NCBI GenBank assembly: GCA_947044365.1
Contig: OX345639.1
Coordinates: forward strand, 1,623,001 to 1,687,000
Direction: 5' to 3'
Source: Petrosia ficiformis
Taxonomy: Eukaryota > Porifera > Demospongiae > Haplosclerida > Petrosiidae
DNA: 64,000 nucleotides
The position numbers and the translations under genes are program-made. Below are positions 20,201 through 31,797 of this stretch, one piece after another. Under the pieces are notes generated by a model that saw only the letters and a program-made list of their open reading frames with translations, made no database searches and was not told the DNA's origin. The first letter of the stretch is position 1. Every line of letters starts with the position of its first letter.

Positions 20201-22085
20201 CTGTATTACTGCAAACAAAAGAGCTCTTGATTTATCTCAAGTTGGAGCCAATCCGCTGGTACCACTCGAAAAACGAATCCAAGCTATGCACTCAATCTTT
20301 TCAACACCTCATAATTACTTTTTGATTGCATATGATCTGAAGAAGCATGTCAAATACCTTATGTCTGCCTGTCAGGTGGATATCACAGGTGTGTTGTGTG
20401 ACCCGAAAGTTGCAGATTGGCTACTGGATCCAGATATGCGAGAAAAGACTCTAAACCACATGGTACTCAAATATCTTCCAGAACAGCCTAAGATGGCAGA
20501 AGGTGAGTTAGGAGGAGATACCACACTCTCCAGTCTTGCTTCTCATTCTCCTTTCCCATATCTAAAATTTTCAGCAGAATGTATCCTGGCTGACATGCTG
20601 ATGAACAGCATGCAGAATCTTCTTCAAGCTGAGAATTTGTACACTGCTTTTAAGGACATCGAAATGCCTGTTACATGTATTCTTGCTAAACTAGAGATAA
20701 ATGGTATTGGATTTTCGGCAGAGAGTTGTAAAAACCTTAGAGACAAACTACAATTTCATCTATCTGAGCTCGAACAAGAAGCTTATGTTACTGCTGGTAG
20801 GAGCTTTGTACTTACCTCACCAGAAGATATTGCTAGAATTTTGTTTACAGAATTACAATTGCCTTCCTTTCAAAATGACAAACAGCAATCAAATGCAAAA
20901 TCACTTGGAGTTACAAATAGACGGGGAAAGAAACGCATACAACACCTTAGTACATCAAAAGACATTCTTGAAAAGATACGACCTCTTCACCCACTACCAG
21001 GTATCATATTGGAATGGCGACGAGTTTCTAACACTGTTACAAAGATGCTTTATCCATTATTCAAAGCTTCTGTGATGTATACGTGCCTTGACAGTAATCG
21101 CATACACCCCACATGCCAGATTCATACTGCCACAGGTCGAATGACGGTCTCAGATCCAAATCTCCAAAACATTCCTAAAGAATATCCGATAGGCCTTCAT
21201 AAAGTTTCCAGTGCTACTCAGCAGTCATTGTTAAACCCACTTATACCAGAATTTGAAGTTTGTGCCTCACCATTCCACGACATTGACACTATCAAGACTG
21301 TTTGTATGAGAGATATTTTCATTCCTTTTCCCACTGGTGTATTTTTAGCTGCAGATTATTCCCAACTTGAACTGCGACTCCTGGCTCATATGTCACAGGA
21401 CACTAAACTTTGTAATTTTCTAAATGAAAGTGGAGATGCTTTTTGTATGATAGCTGGGGAATGGTTGTCTATAAACCCATCAAGTGTTACAGATGTACAA
21501 AGACAACAGACTAAACAAATGTGCTATGGAATGGTTTATGGAATTGGTGCTAAAGCATTAGGACAACAGCTGGGAGTAAGTGAAGATGAGGCTGTCCAGT
21601 TTATGGAGACTTTTAAATCCAAGTATCCTACAATGCGCAAATACCTCACTAACACAGTTAAGAAATGTAGAGAGAAAGGGTTTATTGTGACTTTACTTGG
21701 TCGCAAGAGATTTCTGCCTCACATTAATTCTACAGATATTCATGTACGTGCACAAGCTGAACGCCAGGCTATAAATTCTACCATACAGGGATCAGCAGCT
21801 GATCTTGTCAAAATGGCTATGATTAATATAGATATTAAACTAAGATCAAAAGGGCTTTTGACATACATTCCTGCATGCAGTTCTCAAAGTGATATGTCAA
21901 AGTTTGCATTGCCGGTCTTACAACTTCATGATGAATTGTTATATGAAGTTCATGAGGATTTTACTGGGATAGTTGCTGAAGTTATTAGACTAGAGATGGA
22001 GAATGCACTGCAGCTTAGTGTAAAGTTTCCTGTAAAACTGAAAATAGGAAAGTCTTGGGGAAAATTAGATGCTTTTAATATATAA
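13287..22085 (+). CDS. POLQ: DNA polymerase theta
   Basis: Exons 13287-13394, 13855-13949, 14270-14461, 14937-16528, 17869-18143, 18396-22085; phases agree, 5952 nt, 1983 aa. It performs theta-mediated (microhomology) end joining in the nucleus. The N-terminal superfamily 2 helicase has Walker A APTSAGKT (192-199), DELH (293-296), GMSATLPN, AFHHAGLT and GRAGR (561-565). The C-terminal family A polymerase has TATGRMT, motif A with Asp1741 (ADYSQLELRL), motif B Lys1794 (TKQMCYGMVYG) and motif C HDELLYEV with Asp1933-Glu1934. The exonuclease-like subdomain (from about 1273) lacks the acidic exonuclease motifs (VATE), as in other theta enzymes. The disordered linker is about 280 residues, far shorter than in vertebrates (human protein about 2590 aa). 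All catalytic residues I can check are present. ATG choice: an in-frame stop lies about 60 nt upstream. Confidence 0.97.
14210..14256. repeat. (ATT)n microsatellite in POLQ intron 3
   Basis: Pure TTA repeat ending just before the acceptor of exon 3 (14270). Confidence 0.95.
14690..14865 (-). repeat. Dispersed repeat family D, copy
   Basis: Contains CCAGAAGCCACCAGAAACAA and CCTCAGAGGGCTTAAATTTA; the same modules occur in reverse near 58620-58710 and, partly, near 61200-61250. Located in POLQ intron 3. No ORF. Confidence 0.55.
16621..16906 (+). repeat. MITE with GTGATGCACTGATAA ends, copy 2
   Basis: 286 bp element. The termini GTGATGCACTGATAA and TTATCAGTGCATCAC are perfect 15 bp inverted repeats, and TA flanks both sides (16619-16620 and 16907-16908). 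The TA duplication suits a Tc1/mariner-type mobiliser. It sits in POLQ intron 4. Copy 1 is at 184-459. Confidence 0.85.
17137..17681. repeat. Long inverted repeat in POLQ intron 4
   Basis: Left arm about 17137-17272 and right arm about 17550-17681 are reverse complements over about 130 bp with modest divergence; for example AGCATGAAGCTGTAAAATAC pairs with GTATTTTACAGCTTCATGCT. The spacer is about 280 bp and contains a family-B-like end near 17336. Outer bases run into TTTTTCATTTGTGTAT and its complement. Confidence 0.8.
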
Positions 22086-22143
22086 ATTGTTAGTTTTATT
22101 TATTATATATGTAATGCTATGTAAATGGCCGAGTACGTGAATA

Positions 22144-22173
22144 ACGTACGCGTATATATATGTACGCGTACGT
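22144..22173. promoter_or_regulatory. 30 bp palindrome between POLQ and ABC-A
   Basis: Arms ACGTACGCGTA and TACGCGTACGT are perfect 11 bp inverted repeats around TATATATG. It starts 58 bp after the POLQ stop and ends 66 bp before the ABC-A ATG. It is rich in CG and ACGT in an AT-rich region. It could be a protein-binding site in the ABC-A promoter or an RNA hairpin in the POLQ 3' UTR; the sequence does not decide. Confidence 0.6.
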
Positions 22174-22239
22174 AATGAATCGAAGGGTGTGGTTATCAAT
22201 TGCACATTATTATTACAGTACCAGTGCAAGTACAGGAAG

Positions 22240-23985
22240 ATGTCGACAGCTCTGTTGGAAGACTTTTCTGATGACAGGTACAGTAGTTTTTGTTTGTTGG
22301 TTTGTGAACTAATAATACTAATGATTAAATTATTAAGCGTAAGTGTATACGAGGAAATGCACTATTAAACTCTACTGATGCATCCAATTTTCTTGTTATT
22401 CATCTTGTGGACCCTACTTCATAACTGTACACAACAAACATTTTGTTGTGTACAATGACTTCCCAGAGATAATAAACTGACAAAACGTTCCTTAAAGAGG
22501 AAGTTTTAACTGGAAAATATACATATATATATATATAATTTATTTTGTAAAGACACAATAGCCACCCACTCCTTTGTCTATAAAAAAAAACATTTTAAAT
22601 GAAAACCCAAAAGTATGTGAACTAATTTGGGATGGTATTTAACTATGAAATCAAAGAAACCGCTTCTGTATATCCCTACACAAGTATAGTACTTTGTGTT
22701 TTCCTATTTGTAGCAGTGTAGGTACTCGTGTAGGATTAGTTTCGTTGATTTGTGGCTAATGTTCTGAATGGTTATTTGGTGAGTATTTTTCTTTCACAGA
22801 TTATAAATATAATTATATAAACAGGTTTCCAAAGACAGTAATTATAAATCTTTCCAACTTGGTAACATGCTTGAAAACGAAGAAATTAACAGCCTGAAAT
22901 TAACATACAAATTCCCTATTAACGAAATAATAGGGTTGAGTCTCATCTTGTTATAGTCATTATACATGCCTGCTTTGTGTTCAGACTGTAAATTATATAA
23001 TTATATTTTTTCAATATAGTGAGGATCTTCAAAGTACCGAGAAAACTCAAAAGTCCATCCAGTTTTGGAAATTGGTTAGCAAGTATATGTAATAACACCT
23101 TGATGGGGGCTATATTACATACAGTAGATGCTGAACCTAACTGATAAAGTCCTGCATGTAAATGCTTCTGTTGTGTGTATCAATATTAAGAAACCACAAA
23201 GTCATAGTGATACAATTGATTTGTAGTACTGACAGTTTGATGCAACCACTTAACATTACACAAATTGTAATACATCAATATTACATAATTATTATACTTC
23301 TTTTTATAGTATCGTTATGCTACATGTTTGGATGTCCTGACTCTAATTTTGGCAACAATATTTAGTATTTTAGCTGGAATTAGTTATCCTATTCTGATAT
23401 ATATTCTGGGAATTACGTTAACTGACTTTGTTGACTATGCTATAATACAAAGGATAAAGGATGAGAATTCTACCAATGATGATTACTTCTGTAATATATC
23501 AGAACAAAGTAATCTTCAAGACTTCTACGATTCAAATGATCCTGCTAATATTTTACAAGATAGAACAGCCAATCACACATACTATACAATTAGTATATCA
23601 CTGGCATTGTTTTTATCTGCTTTTTTGTCTCGTTTTTTATGGCGTGTCAGCGCTTCTCGTCAAACAAGAAAGATGAGACTGGATTACCTCAAATCAGTAT
23701 TAACTAGACATGTAGGATGGTTTGATCTCAATTTTTCTACTGACACACATATTCATCTATCACAGTGAGTGAAAATTTGACCAACAATCCATTTTGCAAT
23801 TATAAATAACAAAATTAATTATACTGTAGCCATAACATACTTTGACCATAGATTTGTCATCATTAGCTAATTATTGTGGTCACAGAATTGTAAACATAGA
23901 ACTGTGTATTGCAACAGAGATTTATATTACTATCCTTGACTATAGCCATATGGGCACCTCAAGATGTCCTATTACTCAGGTGGTA

Positions 23986-24021
<36 letters not shown>

Positions 24022-27000
24022 CATACCAACTAATTGAGAGCCAGTCTAATTAAATTCACACTCCTTTTCTCTAAATGGTGATTTAGTTATAGTTATAATT
24101 ATTACTAATAATTGTCATCATTTCTCTTGCAGGAGTATACAAACTATTGAAACAGCAATTGGTCACAGTGTAGCTATTATTATCATAAGCTGTATTACAT
24201 TTATCTCGTGTTTTGTGATAACCTTTATTGTGAACTGGAAGCTAACTGCAGTAACTGGCTCTTTTATACCTGTGTTGTTTGGATTTGCTTGTATCATTGG
24301 AAAGGTTTGGAATTATGATGAATAATTGTATAGTAATAACTTCAGTAATCAACTGTGTATGTGTGTATCATGAAGTGGTGGTGATACACACTGGCTATGT
24401 TTACAATCCGCTATTATAGCAATGGTTGTTGATCTTTAGGATTTTCTTGTTATTAGAAATAGTCTCAAATTTAAAACCCATCCCTCTCACACACCTAACC
24501 TTTCCTTATATATCCTTCAAGTGATAGTGTTATTGTTTATTTGTCATCTTAAGGTAACTTTATTCACTCTGGAATGCCCATTGCATATGTGCAATTATAG
24601 TCATGCCATAAAATTAGTTTACTATCTGATCATTTCATCTATATATAATATAATTATGTAGATTATTTCCATATTCACTGCAAGAAAACAAAATGCTCTT
24701 GTAAAAGCAGGACTAGTAGCTGAAGAAGTACTCTCATCCATCAAGACAGTGAAAGCATTTAATGGTCAGGAAAAAGAAGTTGAAAGGTAGGAATAGTAGT
24801 CATTGTCACTGTTGAGATTATGATTGTGATTTCAACATGTGTAAATTAAAAATATATGTGTTACCATGGTTACTAACTCTACTCTATTTGATAGAATACT
24901 AGTGAAAGGTTTCTCACTTTTAAGATATCTGAAGCCAGAAAATGATTCCAATGAATTACCCATCCCAACTCACATGTCATATATCTAATTATATCTATGT
25001 ATGTTAGAGTACACACAACTATACTCTAACCTGGGCTGAGATGAAACCAAAGCCAGTTAGAGTACGGTTAGAGTACAGTTAGAGTACAGAGAATATAGAG
25101 TATTACTCTTTCCTTTGATAATCGTGATATTCCTGTTTTGATCATCATAATCAACTCAAACCCAATTTAGCATCCTCTAGTTGCTTTCTTCCTAATGTTC
25201 ATATATTGCTCCATCTTCAGTACCTCATGCATGCATTCTTGACATCTCATACTCAATAATTGAGTGAGCCCTTGAGAATGATGTAACTTCATTATAACTA
25301 CATATACATCTCATGATATAGTGATTTTAAAAGTGTTTCAATACTTATATTATGTGTTACATTGCTTTACGTTGTGTTAGTAAACATATTTTTATGTTGG
25401 CAGTGTAAATTATGTGCTTTCCTTGTAGTATATAGTTAAGTAGTTGTTTAGCATCATGTAGCCTATTAGATGAGCAACCAAAAAATGCATAATATTTTAA
25501 GCTTCTACAAAAAGTTCCATTATTATAATGACCTCTGAAGAAAGGACGCTTCTAAAGGACACTTCCACTAGTCCCAAAGTGTCCTTTATAAAGACTTTCC
25601 ACTGTAGCTATAACTAAAGATGTTTTTACTAATATAGCCATAGTACTAAAATTTCAACTTACTTTCTTATTAAATGAAACATTTCTGCTTTACTTGCAAG
25701 CAAATAGCATATTGGACTTTAAAACGAATAATTTTATGTAGTCAAGTGTGATAAATATATTTTTCTCTAACAGATATCATTCTCATTTGAAACATGCCAA
25801 GCGAGAATCATATATAGTACTAATTCTGATATCTGTGATATTCTCTATATTCTCAATGATGATTGGAATGTTTCAGGCTGTGGGATTCTGGTACGCTACA
25901 TATTAAATTAACGTTAAAGTTTGTTCACATTCACGATGACCTCAAAATTAGGATGTGATGACTTTGTATGTAATATGGTGTACAATTTTTAATGTCATAA
26001 AGTTAATACATGATTATACTATAACTGAACAATGAAACTGTAGATTACAATTTACATACACAAAAAAACCTGGAAGAATAATTATATGAAAATGGTGAAG
26101 TTTAAAAGATTGTCGTTCTAAAGTTATGGACATTTTCCTGAGGTCAATATGAATACGAATTACCTTTAGGTACTTACAATGACCATCCAAAAGGACCCAT
26201 ACTGCAAATAATGTTTATCAAATGCTTATACATGCACCCTTCAGCACCATACTCATTATTATATTTTTTCACTCAGGAAACAAATTGACAAAATGGTTGA
26301 ATATATGCCATTATCAGAATTATTTGTAGTATTTTGTCCCTTACTATATGTATGGTCACATATATTATGTATGTATTATAATTACACTATAGGTATGGTG
26401 CTGATTTATTTGTCGATTGTTCTATAACATCTGGAGAAATATTTCTGGTGAGTTCATATATGATATTAACGTCTGTTCACATTCATCAGATTATATTGAT
26501 GACTTTATATGTATTACAGTGTATAGTTTAATGTCACAGGGTTAATACATTATTGTATTGTAACTCATTAGTGAAGTAGTGGATTTAAATACACAAATAA
26601 AGAAAGGAAAGGATAACACTGGTGTAGTAATAAATGATGCTGATCATTCTAAACTAGATATCAGAATGTTTCTGAAAACATGAATAGGTTTGCTCTAGGG
26701 TACGAAAACTAGACATCTCATTAATATTCATGAGTAATCAAGTTGTTAATTTTCACTCTATTAAGCACAAGCTCAAGCCCCTCAAATTTTGTCAAGCTCA
26801 AGCTCAAGCCCCAGCCCATCTAATTTAAATTGGACTTAAGTTTAAGCTCAAGCCCTTGGTTAAAAGGCTTAAGTCTGAGCTCAAGCCTTTTCATTGGATA
26901 ATAAACATTTATTTACATCACAATTAGATCTTATGAACATCAATTGTTCAAATCTTAAGTCACTTAGGTGACATCTGTCTGGTCAATAAATTTTACCCGC

Positions 27001-30000
27001 TATGCTGAACAATCTTTCGACTGCTGCTGATGACGCAGCAAATGTGTTAATCAAAAATGTTTTCACTTTGCAATGGTATTTTTTATTAACTGAAAGAAAT
27101 TTCATGAACTCAAAGTTGGCTTAAGTACAAGCCCAGTAATTAGCACTTGAGCTTAAGTACAAGCTCAAGCTCTTGAGCTTGTAAACTAAAAGGGCTTCAA
27201 GCCCTCTCATTGGGGGGCTCTCAAGCTCTTGATAAACGTGGGCTTAAGCTCAAAAAGGCTTAAGCTCCAAAGGGCTCGACCCAACCCTGACAACAACAAA
27301 CCATTACTATTACTAATTTATCACCTTTCAGTGATAAAATCAACAATTTTAGGCATCCAGCACTCAACTTTAGGCATCCAGGGACACCTAAACACCCTGT
27401 AGAGCAAACACTGAACATGAATGACCTTTACCATACATGGGTTGTTAAAGTTGCAGTAAGATTATTCACTTTCAAATAAAGTATTGTCAAGTATTTATTC
27501 AAAATATATGAAATGACAAATACTTATCTTTGTCCTATTACAATACATTTGTGTATTAAAGGACCTCTGATTAAAGACACATCCATTTAAAGGACTAGTC
27601 CTAAGGTGTCCTTTTTCCAGTGTATAATAATTTTCTACGTTTTTGTAATTTCACAAAACAATTATTGCAGATTATAACAGAAGTTTTTGTTGGTAGCTTC
27701 ATACTTGCTGACATTGCACCTGAGCTTACAGAACTCTTTTTGGCTATCAGATCAGCTAGTGTCGTCTATGCAGTGATTGATCAAGTAGGTTTAATTAGCT
27801 AAAAAATGTTTAGTATGATCCACCTGTTCATTTAGAAAACAGAAATTAATGCAGACTCAAGTGAAGGTATCTTTCCTGGTTCTTGTGAAGGAAGTATACA
27901 GTTCTCTGATGTTATATTTAGTTATCCATCTCGTCCTGATGTACAAATATTACATGGATTAGACTTGAGTATCAAACCAGGACAGTCTGTTGCACTAGTT
28001 GGTCCTACTGGATGTGGAAAAAGCACTATATCAAAACTTATTCTAAGACTATATGACATTAATGAAGGAAATGTAAGTATTTACCTATAAAGACTGTGAT
28101 GTTGTTATTAATCATTTTTAGATCTCATTGGATGGAATTGATATTCAAGATTTGAAAATTAGTTGGTTACGAAACCAGATTGGTATTGTATCTCAGGAAC
28201 CTGTTCTATTTAGTGTTAGTATTGCTGAAAATATTAGTTATGGGAATGAGGATGCTACCATAGAGGAGATTGAGATGGCTGCTAAATTTGCTAATGCTCA
28301 TGACTTTATTTCTGAACTACCTGATGGATACAATACATTAGTTGGTGAAGGAGGTTCTCAATTAAGTGGAGGCCAGAAACAACGAGTAGCCATTGCTCGA
28401 GCACTAGTCAAAGATCCCAAGATCCTTCTTCTTGATGAGGCTACTTCTGATCTAGATTCAGAGAGTGAGAAGGTTGTTCAGGATGTATTAGACAAAGCAA
28501 TGGAAGGTCGTACTACCATCATCATTGCTCATCGACTGTCTACTATTCAGACAGCAGATGTGATTGTTGGTATTGATAATGGGTGTGTAGTAGAGATGGG
28601 TAGTCACAATGAATTAATGAAGAGGGAAGGTCTCTATTATCAACTGGTCATGAACCAATTGACTGAAGAGAGTACAAGAGGAGAAGGTTAGGAAACACTT
28701 AAGAGAAACCTATCACTATGATCATTATATATGCAGCAAACTGTAGCTAGCTACATGCTTTATTATGTCAACAGAATTAATATTATTTCAGTATGGAAAT
28801 ATTAAAAGCTACCGTCTAAATGCTAATCTAGACTCTACAAAGTGATAGAATGCCTCTGGTTAAAATATTGGGGATAAAAAAAGATGAAATGTCAGTAAAT
28901 ACTATTATTTCTATTTTCAGATTTTACACCAGCTTTAAGGAAAAAAATTCATCTACAATCAATGAGCATTGAAGCACCATTTGGTGGTAGCTATATGGGT
29001 AGTGATAACCTACCTGAGAAGTTGGGTCCAGAAGTGGATTTCACTGAAGTCTATCAGGCAAGTGTTTCTTTTTCTGCATGAGATTTAAACTCGTGGCACA
29101 GTACTTGTTTAGTTTACATTATAGCATAACTAAAAGTAGAATTGCTTTGTATTGAAACCAAGCTCTTCATAGATTCATGAAATATTACTATGGGAACTTG
29201 CAGTTGTGCACATGTGTAATGCAGTTACCCACTTTCCATGTAGTTACCATGGCGATTGAACCCATAGTAGTATTTACACATTTAAAATAATTAAATTTAT
29301 CTTGAGCTCAGTTTCCATAGCAACACGATTCTACTTTAGTATTTCATTTTAGGAATCTACTGAGGATTCTCCACTTATCCAACCAAAAGTTTCTACATGC
29401 AATGATAGACATGCACTAGCTATATTTAAACAGTTGATGGTTTTATGTTTCAACAAAATTCACTGGATCTCTCTAATATTTGCAATACTATTGCTCTCAT
29501 CTTCTGGTGTGGTTTTTGCTATAATGTATTACCTGCTTCATGGAATAGTAGAGGTATAATTATATAATTGAATATATGCACTTCAAGTCTTAAATATTTT
29601 CTCATACTTAGTCTCTTAGTAGAACAGACAGTGATGAAGTACTTAGGGGTGTTCATTTATATGCTATAATCTTTATAGCATTAAGCCTTTCACAGTTGTT
29701 CCTTGCCTCTACCAGTGTGAGTAACTGTATATGCATACATCCATTCCCTGTACTAATATAATTATATATCTACTGTCATGATTCAACAGATCACTTCTCT
29801 AGGAGCTTGTGAAGAACAGATATGTGAGACAGTTAGACTGAAGTCTTTTAAAGCAATATTGAAACAGAATATGGGCTGGTTTGACAGACCTCAGAATTCT
29901 GTTAGCATACTTATTCATAGATTGTTAGTAGAAGCATCAAATATTATACAGGTGAAAAGATGTGTGCATGTAAATATATGATATCAATTGATTACTTTTA

Positions 30001-31611
30001 CTTATAAAGGCATTTGATGTCAAATTTGGACAGTCATTTAGATCTGCAGTAGTTGTGATAGCATCAATTGTAATAGCCTTTATAGTTTCGTGGGCTGTTG
30101 CCCTTGTTGTTACACCAGCATTTCCATCGATGTTTCTTGGAGGATTCATTCAAGTCATCTTGACCAAAAGATATACTGATAAGAGAAATAAACTAATTGA
30201 AGATAGTGCTAAAGTTGTAATTGAAGCTGTTGAGAATGTATATACAGTAGCAACCCTTGGTATCGAGAGAAGACTAGTGCGAAAGTATGATCAACTTTTA
30301 AAACTACCATTCATGTGAGGAAAAATCACTGAATTAATTTGTGCATGAAAATCTAGATATTATTGTAGATATAATCTGAAGAGTTCCACTGTCAATAGCA
30401 TTATGTATGGATTTTCACAATCCATATTACCTGTGTTTATTGGTCTTGGTTATATTTTTGGAGCATTTCTTTACACATCAGATAAAGACAAGGTTTATTA
30501 TGCAGATTATGCTGATATTTTCACGTAAGCGTAGTGTATGTTAGCTAAGTACTAATTGTTTTCTCTCTGCTATATTTATATAATATAGTGTTATATTAAC
30601 AGTGTGGTTTACTGGAGAGGTAGTCAAGAGATTTTTTGATGTTTTACCAGACACACAGACTGCTGCATTGTCAACAAAAAAGTTTTTAATTTTGATGTCA
30701 CAACCAGCTACAGTAGAAAATCTCAGTGAAAATGGTATTATTCCTGTAAGTTAAATTTCAATAGACTAATAATTTCAATATTTTCCTTTTCTTATCAAAT
30801 AGTTTGAAGTTAAAGGAGACCTTCAGATGCAGAAAATTTATTTCAACTATCCAGATCATCATGAAGTAACTGTACTGAAAGATTTTAACATATCAATTAC
30901 ACCAGGTCACACTCTGGCTCTAGTTGGACCCAGTGGTTCAGGCAAAAGCACTGTCATTTCTCTCATTGAACGATTCTATGATGCAACATCTGGCAGCATA
31001 CTTTTGGATGGAGTTGAACTTCATGAATTGAACATCTTTTGGCTACGTCGTCAGATTAGTCTAGTCTCTCAAGAACCTGTTCTGTTTAATATGTCAATTG
31101 CAGATAACATTCGTTATGGAGCCCTCTTTAGAGAAGTCAGTGATGAGGAAATAATAGAAGCTGCTAAATCTGCTAATATACATTACTTCATTCAGTCTCT
31201 ACCTGAGGTAAGTGGTAAATTCTGTTATTGATTAACAGTTTTATCATTTACTTCATACACATGCAGGGTTATAATACTAATGTTGGTTTTAAAGGGACTC
31301 AGCTAAGTGGAGGTCAGAAACAACGAGTAGCCATTGCTAGAGCTCTAGTACGTGACCCAAAAATTCTTCTACTTGAAGCTACCTCTGCTCTAGACAGAGA
31401 GAGCGAGAAAGTTGTACAAGATGCTATAGACAAAGCAAGGAAGGGTCGTAGTACCATCATCGTTGCTCATCGACTGTCTACCGCATATAGCTCAGACAGT
31501 ATCATTGTACTTCACAAGGGTCGTGTGATTGAACAAGGAACACATTCTGAATTGATGACTCAACAAGGACTTTACTATTTGATGAACCAAGTACAGAAAC
31601 AGGAGTTTTAG
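22240..31611 (+). CDS. ABC-A: full-length ABCB-type transporter, Walker B lesion in NBD2
   Basis: Nineteen exons, 1301 aa: 22240-22277, 23020-23074, 23310-23764, 24133-24304, 24662-24786, 25774-25890, 26393-26447, 27671-27784, 27836-28072, 28122-28686, 28921-29057, 29353-29553, 29612-29716, 29790-29951, 30010-30314, 30369-30524, 30589-30745, 30803-31207, 31267-31611. TMD-NBD-TMD-NBD layout of P-glycoprotein/MDR-type plasma-membrane exporters. The first extracellular loop carries glycosylation sequons (NST, NIS). NBD1: Walker [10 protein letters not shown] (433-441), LSGGQ (537-541), Asp561-Glu562, but the D-loop reads SDLD instead of SALD. NBD2: Walker [10 protein letters not shown] (1094-1102) and LSGGQ, but Walker B reads [11 protein letters not shown]: one residue of the usual Asp-Glu pair is missing (Glu1224 remains). 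Intron 11 has a GC donor (GCAAGT). First of three tandem copies, 154 bp after POLQ. Substrate unknown. Confidence 0.9.
25914..26169 (+). repeat. MITE family A, copy 4
   Basis: Starts TTAAAGTTTGTTCACATTCA and ends TACCTTTAGG; lies in ABC-A intron 6 about 24 bp after the exon donor. Confidence 0.8.
26466..26700 (+). repeat. MITE family A, copy 5, diverged
   Basis: GTCTGTTCACATTCATCAG at the start, then TTTAATGTCACAGGGTTAAT and GTAACTCATTAGTGAAG; the right end is poorly preserved. It lies in ABC-A intron 7. Confidence 0.65.
26755..27290. repeat. AAGCTCAAGCC-rich low-complexity repeat around a transposase relic
   Basis: Two stretches (about 26760-26890 and 27115-27290) consist of imperfect repeats of CTTAAGCTCAAGCCC and its complement; the hAT fragment lies between them. 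Confidence 0.6.
26927..27111 (-). pseudogene. hAT transposase C-terminal (dimerisation) fragment, dead
   Basis: Minus-strand translation gives a segment with [16 protein letters not shown], then a TGA stop, then [14 protein letters not shown]. SAxxERLFSxAG followed by a short R..L..E.L helix is the signature of the hATC domain of hAT-superfamily transposases. Only the last 60 or so residues are recognisable, interrupted by one stop. It lies in ABC-A intron 7 and is not expected to be functional. Confidence 0.75.
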
Positions 31612-31797
31612 ATTCATATCACATTATATAATAATTGACATCATTGATATATTGTGATCATAGTAACAATTTGTATTAATTTATAATGAACATAGCATGG
31701 ATTGTGTAGGGCGGAGCATTAGATGTCATGAAGAAGGACTTAAAATTTCGGCTTCTGCACACCATTAGTGGCGAGGCTGGAACCACGTGTTCATAAA

